Source of the DNA: JARIHD01 sp035629475
Lineage (GTDB): Bacteria > Patescibacteriota > Saccharimonadia > Saccharimonadales > UBA4665
DNA length: 25,994 bases
Assembly (NCBI GenBank): GCA_035629475.1
Contig: DASPHS010000016.1
Location: forward strand, 1 to 25,994
Direction: 5' to 3'
Shown: in pieces, positions 16,306-23,084 of the stretch
Position numbering within the stretch: the first letter of the stretch is position 1
Layout of the letters: the number at the start of each line of letters is the position of its first letter
Notes under the pieces: model-generated
Databases searched by the model: none
The model's input: the letters and a program-made list of their open reading frames with translations, nothing else
What the model was told of the DNA's origin: nothing
Program-made: the position numbers and the translations under genes

Positions 16306-16647
16306 CTAGGCAGCTGGGTTGCTGTCGGTCTTCTCGCTCTTAGCTGTTTTGCGTGCAACTTGTTTCTTAGCTGCGTTCATGCGCTTTTCACGAGCGGCTT
16401 CTGCGGCCTTAGCGCGGGCTTTGAACTTGTCAACGCGGCCTTCGATGTCCACGATGCGTTCTTCACCGGTAAAGAAGGGGTGGGAAGCGCTTGAGATGTG
16501 TACCTTAACAAGCGGGTATTCCTTACCGTCTTCATATTTAATAGTGTCGTCGGTCGCCACTGTTGAGCGTGTCAGGAACATAGAACCGTTGTTGAGGTCC
16601 TGAAACACTACGGGGCGGTAGTTTGTAGGGTGAATGTCTTTCTTCAT
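16306..16647 (-). CDS. rpmE2: Ribosomal protein L31, type B, with a long basic tail
   Basis: The N-terminal 80 residues (MKKDIHPTNYRPVVFQD ... SASHPFFTGEERIVDIEGRVDKF) match the zinc-free type B L31 of the large ribosomal subunit; the cysteines of the zinc form are absent. At 113 residues it is longer than the usual roughly 80-90, because of an Ala/Lys/Arg-rich C-terminal extension (from about residue 75) that probably contacts rRNA. No Shine-Dalgarno precedes the ATG; the promoter places the transcription start only a few bases upstream. It is a single-gene transcript ended by the hairpin at 16258. Confidence 0.93.
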   Translation of the reverse strand: MKKDIHPTNYRPVVFQDLNNGSMFLTRSTVATDDTIKYEDGKEYPLVKVHISSASHPFFTGEERIVDIEGRVDKFKARAKAAEAAREKRMNAAKKQVARKTAKSEKTDSNPAA

Positions 16648-16657
16648 AATCTAAACC

Positions 16658-16686
16658 ATTCTATCTGTTTTCTTACTCGTTGTAAA
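16658..16686 (-). promoter_or_regulatory. Strong promoter of rpmE
   Basis: On the minus strand TTTACA (16686-16681) and TAGAAT (16663-16658) are 17 bases apart, five of six matches in each box. The -10 box ends 10 bases before the ATG at 16647, so the mRNA would have only about 3-4 leader bases. Confidence 0.75.
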
Positions 16687-16709
16687 GGGTTGTTATTGAG
16701 GTGGCAGGT

Positions 16710-17750
16710 TTACGCGACGGTATTGCCCGCTAGCTGCTTGTTATGGCGGCGGCTCCACCAAATTGAAAGGATGATGAACACAATGCCGAGGGTGCCAACA
16801 ATGAATTCAGGGATCACGATGTGATAGAGGTGTAGGAGCATGACAGTACCTAAGAAGGCGATTGCCCAGTGTGCGCCATGCTCAAGGAAGACGTACTTGG
16901 CGAGCATGTTAGACCGCACCAGGTGAATAGTCATGGCGCGCACCCACACCGCACCGGCACCAAGGCCGGCCATGATAATGATGATGTTGTCAGTAAGTGC
17001 AAAGGCGCCAATAACACCATCGAGTGAGAAGCTCGCGTCGAGCACTTCAAGGTATACGAACGCCGCGAACGCCGCCATGCCAACTTTTTTCTTAACTGCC
17101 AAGTGCTTTTCCTCGTTGCCCATGGTCGCTGATATAAGTTCCAGGCCAATGTGCAAGGCCATAGCGGAAATTGAGGCGATGAGCACCGTTGTTTGATGGA
17201 CGGGGTCGGCGGTGAAGTAGATGATAATCGCCGCCAATAACATAAAGAAGACGGTAATGTTATCGAACTTACCAAGCTTACCCAAGTAGCGCTCCAGGAA
17301 CCCTATCCAGTGGGTCTTCTTTTGGTAATCGATAAAGTAACTCAGGGCTATCATCAGTAAGAAGGTGCCACCAAAGGCGCTAATAGCCGGCCCGGCTACC
17401 TCAAGTTCGTGCTTGTATTCATCGGGATGGTTAAGCGCGAGGTCGAGCGTTTGCGTAAAACCTAAGCCTGCGGTCGCCATTACCATAAATATCGGTACAG
17501 CAAACCGCACTACAAATACGGCGATAAAGATACCGACGGTCATGAACAGCTTCTGCCAGAAGGGTGACATCGTGACAAGCACTTTGCTGTTCACGACGGC
17601 ATTATCCGCACTGAAGGTCGTCTCCAGCAGTGTAAGGACGATGATAGTAAAGAGGGCGGCAAGGCCTAGTTTCCAGCCCACGGCTAACCAAATAATAATT
17701 GTCGCGGACGCGGCAAACCAATAAATCTTCGCAAGTTCTTTGAATCCCAT
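16710..17750 (-). CDS. TerC-like integral membrane protein (DUF475 family)
   Basis: This 346-residue protein has about nine membrane helices and two copies of the acidic membrane motif typical of TerC/Alx-like proteins: LLETTFSADNAVVNSKVL near residue 41 and LEVLDASFSLDGVIGAF near residue 230. The length and the ETTFSADNA form fit the DUF475 branch. Relatives are linked to tellurite resistance and to manganese or other metal-ion export, but the role of DUF475 members is not established, so I do not assign a substrate. It has its own promoter, divergent from rpsB, and I see no terminator before rpmE. Confidence 0.85.
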   Translation of the reverse strand: MGFKELAKIYWFAASATIIIWLAVGWKLGLAALFTIIVLTLLETTFSADNAVVNSKVLVTMSPFWQKLFMTVGIFIAVFVVRFAVPIFMVMATAGLGFTQTLDLALNHPDEYKHELEVAGPAISAFGGTFLLMIALSYFIDYQKKTHWIGFLERYLGKLGKFDNITVFFMLLAAIIIYFTADPVHQTTVLIASISAMALHIGLELISATMGNEEKHLAVKKKVGMAAFAAFVYLEVLDASFSLDGVIGAFALTDNIIIIMAGLGAGAVWVRAMTIHLVRSNMLAKYVFLEHGAHWAIAFLGTVMLLHLYHIVIPEFIVGTLGIVFIILSIWWSRRHNKQLAGNTVA

Positions 17751-17759
17751 ATGCTTATT

Positions 17760-17788
17760 AGCATAGAGGTATTAGGTCGGCGCGACAA
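17760..17788 (-). promoter_or_regulatory. Promoter of the DUF475 gene
   Basis: On the minus strand TTGTCG (17788-17783) and TATGCT (17765-17760) are 17 bases apart. The -10 box ends 9 bases before the ATG at 17750, again predicting a nearly leaderless mRNA. Confidence 0.55.
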
Positions 17789-17804
17789 GCATTTTCTGCA
17801 CCTC

Positions 17805-17833
17805 TTGAATAACAGGGAAGAATCACGTACAAT
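17805..17833 (+). promoter_or_regulatory. Promoter of the rpsB operon
   Basis: TTGAAT (17805-17810) and TACAAT (17828-17833) have 17-base spacing, each close to consensus. Transcription should start near 17840, leaving a long leader of about 95 bases before rpsB, unlike most genes here. Confidence 0.75.
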
Positions 17834-17854
17834 AGAAGTACTAAAAACTAAGCA

Positions 17855-17911
17855 GGTTGGGAACCAATCCTCCTACTGATACACCGTGTAGGTTCCAGTA
17901 GGCACCCAATC
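17855..17911 (+). ncRNA. Structured rpsB mRNA leader, possible S2 autoregulatory element
   Basis: The leader can fold into an outer stem GGTTGGG (17855-17861) with CCCAATC (17905-17911), one G-U pair, enclosing CCTACTG (17872-17878) with CAGTAGG (17896-17902). An alternative pairing, GGAACC (17860-17865) with GGTTCC (17891-17896), competes with it. CCTCCT at 17869-17874 resembles an anti-Shine-Dalgarno and could pair with the rpsB ribosome-binding site AAAGGA at 17918-17923. S2 leaders that repress their own translation are known in other bacteria (proteobacteria); this sequence is different, so the role is inferred from position and folding. Confidence 0.5.
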
Positions 17912-17933
17912 GAAGAGAAAGGACCACAGTATT

Positions 17934-18662
17934 ATGGCAGTAGCCGTAGACATTAAGGCTTTGCTTGCAGCCGGTGCGCACTTTGGGCACAAAACAAGCC
18001 GTTGGCACCCTAAAATGGCGCCTTACATTCACTCAAAGCGCGGTGGTAGCCACATCATCGACCTGACCAAGACCGTAGAGGGCTTGGACAACGCATTAGC
18101 TTTTATTAGCAAAACTGCCAGTGAAGGTAAGCAGGTTCTGTTTGTCGCCACCAAGCGCCAGGCACAAGACATCATCCGCCAGAGCGCTGAAGATGTAAAA
18201 ATGCCTTTCGTAACCGAACGTTGGCTCGGTGGTATGCTGACCAACGCCAACACTATTCAAGGCCGCGTAAAGCGCTTGCACGATCTAGAGACCAAAATGG
18301 AATCTGGTGAACTGGCAAATAAGTACAACAAGCTTGAAGTACAGCGCTTCCAGGAAGAAATTGAAGAACTGAACCGCATTTACGGTGGTATTAAGAACAT
18401 GGCTTCCCGTGTAGGTGCCGTTTTCGTACTCGATGTGGTAAGTGACATTAACGCCGTACGTGAAGCTAAGAAGCTTGGCCTGCCAATCGTTGCTTTGATT
18501 GACACCAATGCAGATCCTTCACTCGCAGACTACCCAATCCCTTGCAACGACGACGCAATCAAGACCATTCAGTTGATCTGTGACTACGTTAAGCAGGCAA
18601 TCGAAGAGGGCAAGGCCAAGAGTGCCAAGGCTACTCCCGACAAAGACGAAGCTAAAAAATAA
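17934..18662 (+). CDS. rpsB: Ribosomal protein S2
   Basis: S2 is a late-assembling protein of the small ribosomal subunit that bridges head and body. The 242-residue sequence is full length, with the characteristic AGAHFGHKTSRWHPKMAPYI at the N-terminus, VLFVATKRQAQDII, the RWLGGMLTNANTI block, a helical-hairpin insert (LETKMESGELANKYNKLEVQ) and the C-terminal LPIVALIDTNADPSLADYPI. A Lys/Ala-rich tail follows. AAAGGA lies 10 bases before the ATG at the end of a structured leader. It is the first gene of the rpsB-tsf transcript. Confidence 0.97.
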   Translation: MAVAVDIKALLAAGAHFGHKTSRWHPKMAPYIHSKRGGSHIIDLTKTVEGLDNALAFISKTASEGKQVLFVATKRQAQDIIRQSAEDVKMPFVTERWLGGMLTNANTIQGRVKRLHDLETKMESGELANKYNKLEVQRFQEEIEELNRIYGGIKNMASRVGAVFVLDVVSDINAVREAKKLGLPIVALIDTNADPSLADYPIPCNDDAIKTIQLICDYVKQAIEEGKAKSAKATPDKDEAKK

Positions 18663-18688
18663 GTAATAACGGTGGGAAGGATATAAAG

Positions 18689-19285
18689 ATGGCTGTAGAT
18701 ATTGCAGAAATTAAGCGTCTTCGCGAATTAACCGGTGTCGGCATGACTGATGCCAAGAAGGCTCTCGAAGAAGCTAATGGCGACTTCGACAAGGCGCTCA
18801 GCGAAATGCGTAAAAAAGGTATGACCAAGGCCGAGAAGCGCGGTGAGCGTGAGGCTCGTGCCGGTGTTATCGGTAGCTACTTGCACGACAATCGTATTGG
18901 CGTATTGGTAGAGGTAAACTGTGAGACTGATTTTGTTGCCCGCAATGAAATCTTCACTGGCCTCGTACGTGATATTGCTATGCATGTTGCCGCTTCGGCT
19001 CCACTGTATGTAAGTAGCGACGACATTCCTGCCGCTGACCGCGATGCAGTACGGGCTGAATTTACCGAGAAGGTAAAGGCAGAGGGCAAGCCAGAGAACA
19101 TGGTCGACCAAATCGTTGAAGGTATGCTCAAGAAGAACTTTGCAGAAAAGTGCTTGCTGGAGCAGCCATTCATTAAGAACCCCGACCAGACCGTAGGTGA
19201 CTACCTCAAGGAACACATTGCTAAGCTTGGTGAAAACCTCGTTGTCCGCCGCATTAGCCGTATGGCACTTGGCGAAGTCAACTAG
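18689..19285 (+). CDS. tsf: Elongation factor Ts
   Basis: EF-Ts recycles EF-Tu by releasing GDP. The 198-residue protein is the short form: a UBA-like N-terminal domain (IKRLRELTGVGMTDAKKALE), the EF-Tu-contacting TDFVARN segment at about residue 80 (EVNCETDFVARNE), and one core subdomain closing with HIAKLGENLVVRRISR. This is close to the roughly 200 residues seen in organisms that lack the second core subdomain and coiled coil of the E. coli protein. GGAAGGA lies upstream. It is 26 bases after rpsB and is followed by a terminator. Confidence 0.96.
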   Translation: MAVDIAEIKRLRELTGVGMTDAKKALEEANGDFDKALSEMRKKGMTKAEKRGEREARAGVIGSYLHDNRIGVLVEVNCETDFVARNEIFTGLVRDIAMHVAASAPLYVSSDDIPAADRDAVRAEFTEKVKAEGKPENMVDQIVEGMLKKNFAEKCLLEQPFIKNPDQTVGDYLKEHIAKLGENLVVRRISRMALGEVN

Positions 19286-19298
19286 TAACTAAACCGTT

Positions 19299-19332
19299 AT
19301 AAAACTACCAGTTTTCGGACTGGTAGTTTTAT
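19299..19332 (+). terminator. Terminator after tsf
   Basis: A 14-base-pair perfect stem (19299-19312 with 19319-19332) around a TTTCGG loop ends in a T-rich tract. It lies only 17 bases before the next gene, so downstream genes depend on read-through or a weak promoter of their own. Confidence 0.85.
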
Positions 19333-19348
19333 TTTCAATAAAGACCAA

Positions 19349-19765
19349 ATGATCAAACTATCTAATAACGAATTGCTGCATGTACAGCTTGTGCCCGATC
19401 AACTAGGTGCACTGGTAATGCAAACGCTAAGTGAATGCCGTGGTTTGCTTGTGTATACATCAGATGGAAAGGATGTCGCACGGGCTGCCTCGACATATAA
19501 GGCCTATAGGCAGCATGAGGCCGCCCAGCTGGAAAAGCGACATCAACCGGTGTCTGACACGAGTCATGCAGAGCTGCGAGCACGCCATGCGCTCGCAGCT
19601 GGTGGCGCAGTAATTATGCTGTCCGGAGGTGTTGAGGCGTATGAAGGCTTTAAGAATCATTGTACCTATGCGGCTGATGGGGTCATTGAGGCAGAAAAAA
19701 TAGCGGTCACCGCATATGCAGAGCATGGTATTGCTTTGATAGAGCAAGAATTAGTCTTACAATAA
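19349..19765 (+). CDS. Unrecognised 138-residue protein in the pyrH position
   Basis: A complete ORF of 138 residues sits between tsf and frr, where pyrH (UMP kinase) is normally found. It is not UMP kinase: there is no amino-acid-kinase fold signature and it is about half the length. The sequence is soluble-looking, with an N-terminal alpha/beta part (LVPDQLGALVMQTL, GLLVYTSDGKDVARA), a charged Ala/Gln/Glu helix and an Ala/Gly-rich C-terminal half (HALAAGGAVIMLSGGVEAY). I recognise no family or catalytic motif. A poor Shine-Dalgarno and the tsf terminator just upstream suggest weaker or separate expression. Codon use looks like that of its neighbours. Confidence 0.65.
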   Translation: MIKLSNNELLHVQLVPDQLGALVMQTLSECRGLLVYTSDGKDVARAASTYKAYRQHEAAQLEKRHQPVSDTSHAELRARHALAAGGAVIMLSGGVEAYEGFKNHCTYAADGVIEAEKIAVTAYAEHGIALIEQELVLQ

Positions 19766-19793
19766 ATATATACTTAAAGAGGCGACTTACGTT

Positions 19794-20357
19794 ATGAACC
19801 CAAACCAGATTATTGATGACGCAAAACAGAAGCTTCAAGCTGCATTAACGCACTTCGAGGCTGAGATTAAAAAGGTGCGTACCGGCCGTGCACATGCCAG
19901 CATGCTGGATAGTGTTATGGTGACCGCATATGGCACACAGATGCCGCTCAACCAAGTAGCGAATGTGACCGCTCCCGAGACTCAGCTGATACAGGTTACG
20001 CCTTTTGACCCAGGCAACATTCAGGCAATCGCAAGTGCTATCCGCGACAACCCTAGTCTGGGGCTTAATCCATCCGATGACGGACGCGTAGTCCGCGTAC
20101 CCATTCCAGCACTTACCGAAGATCGCCGCCGTGAGTACGTAAAGGTGCTTGGCGGTAAGGTAGAGGACTGCATGGTGGCTATGCGTGGTGTCCGCCGTGA
20201 TGCTATGGATGCGGTTGCTGCCGCCAAAAAGGACAAGGCAATCGGCGAGGACGATGCCAAGCGGCTCGAAAAGCAAGTTGATGAAGCGATGAACGCCATC
20301 AAGGCCAAGGTAGACCTGGCGGCCAAGACCAAAGAAACCGAAATAATGACCGTTTAG
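19794..20357 (+). CDS. frr: Ribosome recycling factor
   Basis: RRF splits the post-termination ribosome together with EF-G. The 187-residue protein is full length, with the helical opening (IIDDAKQKLQAALTHFEAEI), the conserved KVRTGRAHASMLDSV, the beta-domain AYGTQMPLNQVANVTAPE, and the closing long helices (ALTEDRRREYVKVL, RRDAMDAVAAAKKDK). The start is ATG 19794, 28 bases after the preceding gene, with AGAGG somewhat far upstream (12 bases). It lies directly before uppS, the usual order. Confidence 0.97.
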   Translation: MNPNQIIDDAKQKLQAALTHFEAEIKKVRTGRAHASMLDSVMVTAYGTQMPLNQVANVTAPETQLIQVTPFDPGNIQAIASAIRDNPSLGLNPSDDGRVVRVPIPALTEDRRREYVKVLGGKVEDCMVAMRGVRRDAMDAVAAAKKDKAIGEDDAKRLEKQVDEAMNAIKAKVDLAAKTKETEIMTV

Positions 20358-20367
20358 GTTTGTATTA

Positions 20368-21069
20368 ATGCAAGATAGCAGCACAATCACTAAGCCTAAC
20401 CATATCGGCTTTATCCTTGACGGCAACCGCCGCTGGGCAAAGTCTCACAGCATACCTTCATTCGATGGCCATATGGCGGGCTACAACGCCCTTAAAGATG
20501 TTTTAGAAGGGGTGTATGAACATGACATCCCCTATGTTTCTATTTACGCCTTCTCTAATGAAAACTGGAAACGCCCATCGAGCGAGGTTTCAGGGCTTAT
20601 GTCCTTGATGGTTAGTGCGGTGTCCAAAGAAGTTAAGAAAATGATTGAGCGTGGCGTGCGCGTCAGGTTTATGGGTCGCCGCGATAATCTGGACGATAAG
20701 GTTTTGGGTGCCATCCAAAAGGCAGAAGGGGCTACTGAGCATCTTACCAAGGGAACATTGGCAATTTGCTTTAACTACGGCGGCCAGCAGGAGATTGTAG
20801 ATGCGGCCAAGCAATGTGTTGCTGACGGGCTGAGCCTGGAAGCAATTGACGAGCAGGCAATCGCCGAACGATTGTACGCTCCTGATATCCCTCCTGTCGA
20901 TATTGTTGTACGGACTTCCGGCGAACAGCGGCTAAGTAACTTTATGCTGTGGCGCAGCGCCTACAGCGAGTTCCTGTTTCTTGAAAAGTATTGGCCGGAC
21001 ATGACAAAAGAAGACGTGACCGCTATCATAGAAGAATATAGTCGCCGATCACGGCGGTTTGGGGGATAA
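20368..21069 (+). CDS. uppS: Isoprenyl (undecaprenyl) diphosphate synthase
   Basis: This cis-prenyltransferase extends farnesyl diphosphate with isopentenyl diphosphate to make the lipid carrier for cell-wall polymers. The 233-residue protein has the catalytic Asp18 in FILDGNRRWAK, the AFSNENWKRP block near residue 53, and the pyrophosphate-binding RTSGEQRLSNFMLW followed by EFLFLEKYWPD. The length fits the family. The gene starts 10 bases after frr and is followed 1 base later by rseP. Because dxr and cdsA are absent from the cluster, its substrates may come from elsewhere in the genome or from a host. Confidence 0.96.
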   Translation: MQDSSTITKPNHIGFILDGNRRWAKSHSIPSFDGHMAGYNALKDVLEGVYEHDIPYVSIYAFSNENWKRPSSEVSGLMSLMVSAVSKEVKKMIERGVRVRFMGRRDNLDDKVLGAIQKAEGATEHLTKGTLAICFNYGGQQEIVDAAKQCVADGLSLEAIDEQAIAERLYAPDIPPVDIVVRTSGEQRLSNFMLWRSAYSEFLFLEKYWPDMTKEDVTAIIEEYSRRSRRFGG

Positions 21070-21070
21070 A

Positions 21071-22195
21071 ATGTCGATACTGTTGTTGATTATTGGGCTG
21101 ATTTTGTTTATCGGTTTAGTGGTTGTCCACGAGCTGGGTCACTTTTGGGCTGCACGCCGGAACGGGGTGGAAGTTGAAGAATTTGGCATTGGCTTCCCGC
21201 CACGGGCATGGTCACGCAAGACCAAAGCGGGGTATGATTTTAGCCTCAACTGGCTGCCTATTGGTGGTTTTGTGAAGCTCAAAGGTGAGTCAGATGCCGC
21301 TAAAGAGAAGGGGAGCCTTGGCGCTGCCACGACTTGGGCCAAAACAAAGATCATGCTAGCTGGTGTCTTCGTCAACTTGTTGGTAGGTATTGGCTTACTG
21401 ACGGTGTTGGCTTGGGTTGGTATGCCGCAACTGCTGCCGAATCAATTTACTGTTGATAGCGACACCAAGGTGTTGCGTAGTGAAGTATATAGCGGCTATG
21501 TTGAGCCTGGCTCTCCGGCTGCAAAGGCTGGACTGGAATCCGGTGACAGAATTGACGCCTTTACAGTTGATGGCAAAAAGTACGCTATCGATGACGCTGA
21601 CGACCTATCGCCATTTACTGAAAAGCATGCAGGCCAAAAGGTCACTATGACCTACGAACGGGACGACCGTACTAAGACTGTTGCGGTAACATTGCGCGAC
21701 GCTAAAACAGTTGAGGCGAGCCGCAAAACAGATAAGCCCAAGGGTTATTTGGGTGTGACGCCAGGCGAGTACAAGATGACCCGCTCAACATGGTCCGCAC
21801 CAGTGGTGGCATTGGGCCTGACAAAACAAATTGTCGTTGAGACATTTAGGGGCTTGGGGAACGCCATCGGGGCTGTATTCCAGGGGAATGGCTCCAAGGC
21901 GGCTGAACAGGTTTCGGGGCCGGTAGGTATCGTATTCGTCCTGAAGGAAAGCAGCTTACTTGGGTACCAGTATGTATTGCTGATTATTGCTATCATTTCG
22001 CTTACGCTCGCTATTATGAATGTGTTGCCCATTCCAGCGCTTGACGGGGGCCGTTTGTACATGATTCTCTTGACCCGTTTGTTTGGGAAGGAGCTGAGTC
22101 AGGAAATGGAGGAGCGCATTGTCGGGGCCAGCTTTATATTCCTTCTATTCCTGATAGTGCTCATAACAATTGTTGATGTCCGAAGATTCTTCTAG
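21071..22195 (+). CDS. rseP: RseP-type site-2 intramembrane metalloprotease
   Basis: I start it at the ATG at 21071, one base after the uppS stop and 5 bases after GGGGGA; a TTG at 21059 is less likely. The 374-residue protein has the zinc-binding HELGH (20-24) in the first membrane helix, a single PDZ domain (VEPGSPAAKAGLESGDRIDA) and the second zinc-site motif NVLPIPALDGGRL near residue 317, with four membrane segments overall. It cuts membrane proteins within the bilayer, for example anti-sigma factors or leftover signal peptides. Its position after uppS is the usual one. Confidence 0.94.
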   Translation: MSILLLIIGLILFIGLVVVHELGHFWAARRNGVEVEEFGIGFPPRAWSRKTKAGYDFSLNWLPIGGFVKLKGESDAAKEKGSLGAATTWAKTKIMLAGVFVNLLVGIGLLTVLAWVGMPQLLPNQFTVDSDTKVLRSEVYSGYVEPGSPAAKAGLESGDRIDAFTVDGKKYAIDDADDLSPFTEKHAGQKVTMTYERDDRTKTVAVTLRDAKTVEASRKTDKPKGYLGVTPGEYKMTRSTWSAPVVALGLTKQIVVETFRGLGNAIGAVFQGNGSKAAEQVSGPVGIVFVLKESSLLGYQYVLLIIAIISLTLAIMNVLPIPALDGGRLYMILLTRLFGKELSQEMEERIVGASFIFLLFLIVLITIVDVRRFF

Positions 22196-22949
22196 TCTAG
22201 ACGCCCGTAGGCTGCCGTGGGGTATATTTGCCGCCATTATTATGGTGATACTGGGGTTCAAGGTAATGCCATATGTGGCAAGCTTTCTCATAATAATCCC
22301 GGCCCAATTAATAGGCGCCGATGCAATTAAGGTAGATGAATGGCTGATTAATTCGCCACTAGCCAGGTTTATATACGTATTCCTGACTTCGGCTTTGACT
22401 GCCGCTGCGCTGTACTGGTTCATATCATATAAGAAGGTGTCACTCAGGCGAGCGATAGGGCTCGACAAGCCTCGATGGGCGTACCTGCTGCACACCATCT
22501 TGGGCTTTGTTGCTTATTTCATGCTCTTTATTGTCATCCTCTCTGTCCTTCGTATATTTGTACCAATCGACTTAGATCAGGATCAGGCACTACCTTTTGA
22601 AAAAGGCACTAGCGGCTCCGGCCTTGTACTCGCGTTCATAGGACTTGTAATTATCCCACCTATCATCGAGGAGAGCGTATTCAGGGGTTTTGCATATGGT
22701 GCTCTGCGCTCCAGCCGTATAAATGCCGTGGTATCATCACTGGTTGTAGGCGCCACGTTTGCCTATCTACACCTGAACGGCGGGGCGGGCGGCTCAACTA
22801 TTTGGATCGCTTTTGTGGATACGTTTATCCTTTCACTCGTACTTTGCTATGTACGTGAAAAGACAGGAAGTATCTGGGCGTGCATTGGTATTCATGCGCT
22901 CAAGAACGGCTTCGTTTTCGTCAATCTCTTCCTATTGGGTACGGCATAA
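22176..22949 (+). CDS. CPBP-family intramembrane protease (CAAX/Abi type)
   Basis: From the ATG at 22176 the protein has 258 residues and overlaps rseP by 20 bases. It has about seven membrane segments. The three CPBP motifs are present: EESVFR (Glu165, Glu166, Arg170), FAYLH (His199) and HALKN (His240, Asn244). The family includes the eukaryotic CAAX prenyl endopeptidase Rce1 and bacterial proteins linked to bacteriocin immunity or membrane-protein processing; the substrate here is unknown. Its coupling to rseP places two intramembrane proteases in one transcript. Confidence 0.9.
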   Translation: MSEDSSSLDARRLPWGIFAAIIMVILGFKVMPYVASFLIIIPAQLIGADAIKVDEWLINSPLARFIYVFLTSALTAAALYWFISYKKVSLRRAIGLDKPRWAYLLHTILGFVAYFMLFIVILSVLRIFVPIDLDQDQALPFEKGTSGSGLVLAFIGLVIIPPIIEESVFRGFAYGALRSSRINAVVSSLVVGATFAYLHLNGGAGGSTIWIAFVDTFILSLVLCYVREKTGSIWACIGIHALKNGFVFVNLFLLGTA

Positions 22950-22951
22950 GG

Positions 22952-22957
22952 TACAAT
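22952..22957 (+). promoter_or_regulatory. -10 box before the proS leader
   Basis: TACAAT, identical to the rpsB -10 box, ends 9 bases before the ATG of the short leader ORF at 22967. The -35 region (TTCCTA at 22929-22934, inside the preceding gene) is weak. Confidence 0.45.
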
Positions 22958-22966
22958 AGTGGGCAA

Positions 22967-23023
22967 ATGAAAAGCCATATCTCCATGTGCCCAGTACTCG
23001 TCATCCCGGCCCCGCGGCCGTAA
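22967..23023 (+). CDS. Possible proline-rich leader peptide of proS
   Basis: An 18-codon ORF (MKSHISMCPVLVIPAPRP, stop TAA at 23021) lies between a -10 box and prolyl-tRNA synthetase. Four of its last ten codons are proline (22991, 23006, 23012, 23018). The Val-Leu codons GTACTC (22994-22999) are complementary to GAGTAC (23076-23081), which covers the proS Shine-Dalgarno. The Pro codons also form a small GC hairpin, CGGCC (23007-23011) with GGCCG (23016-23020). This is what a ribosome-stalling control element sensing charged proline tRNA would look like, but translation is not proven. Confidence 0.42.
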   Translation: MKSHISMCPVLVIPAPRP

Positions 23024-23073
23024 TTACTCTTGCTCTCACTATTTATTACACAAAGTAAAACCATACATTTTTT

Positions 23074-23081
23074 AGGAGTAC
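23074..23081 (+). promoter_or_regulatory. proS ribosome-binding site, possibly sequestered
   Basis: AGGAG (23074-23078) lies 6 bases before the ATG at 23085. Bases 23076-23081 can pair with GTACTC in the leader ORF, and AGGAGT can also pair with ACTCTT at 23026-23031. Confidence 0.6.
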
Positions 23082-23084
23082 GAC

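Noticed and set aside
23007..23080. Intrinsic terminator (transcription attenuator) before proS
   Set aside because: The GC hairpin at 23007-23020 is not followed by T residues, and the T-run at 23068-23073 has no stable hairpin before it. Control by hiding the Shine-Dalgarno fits better.
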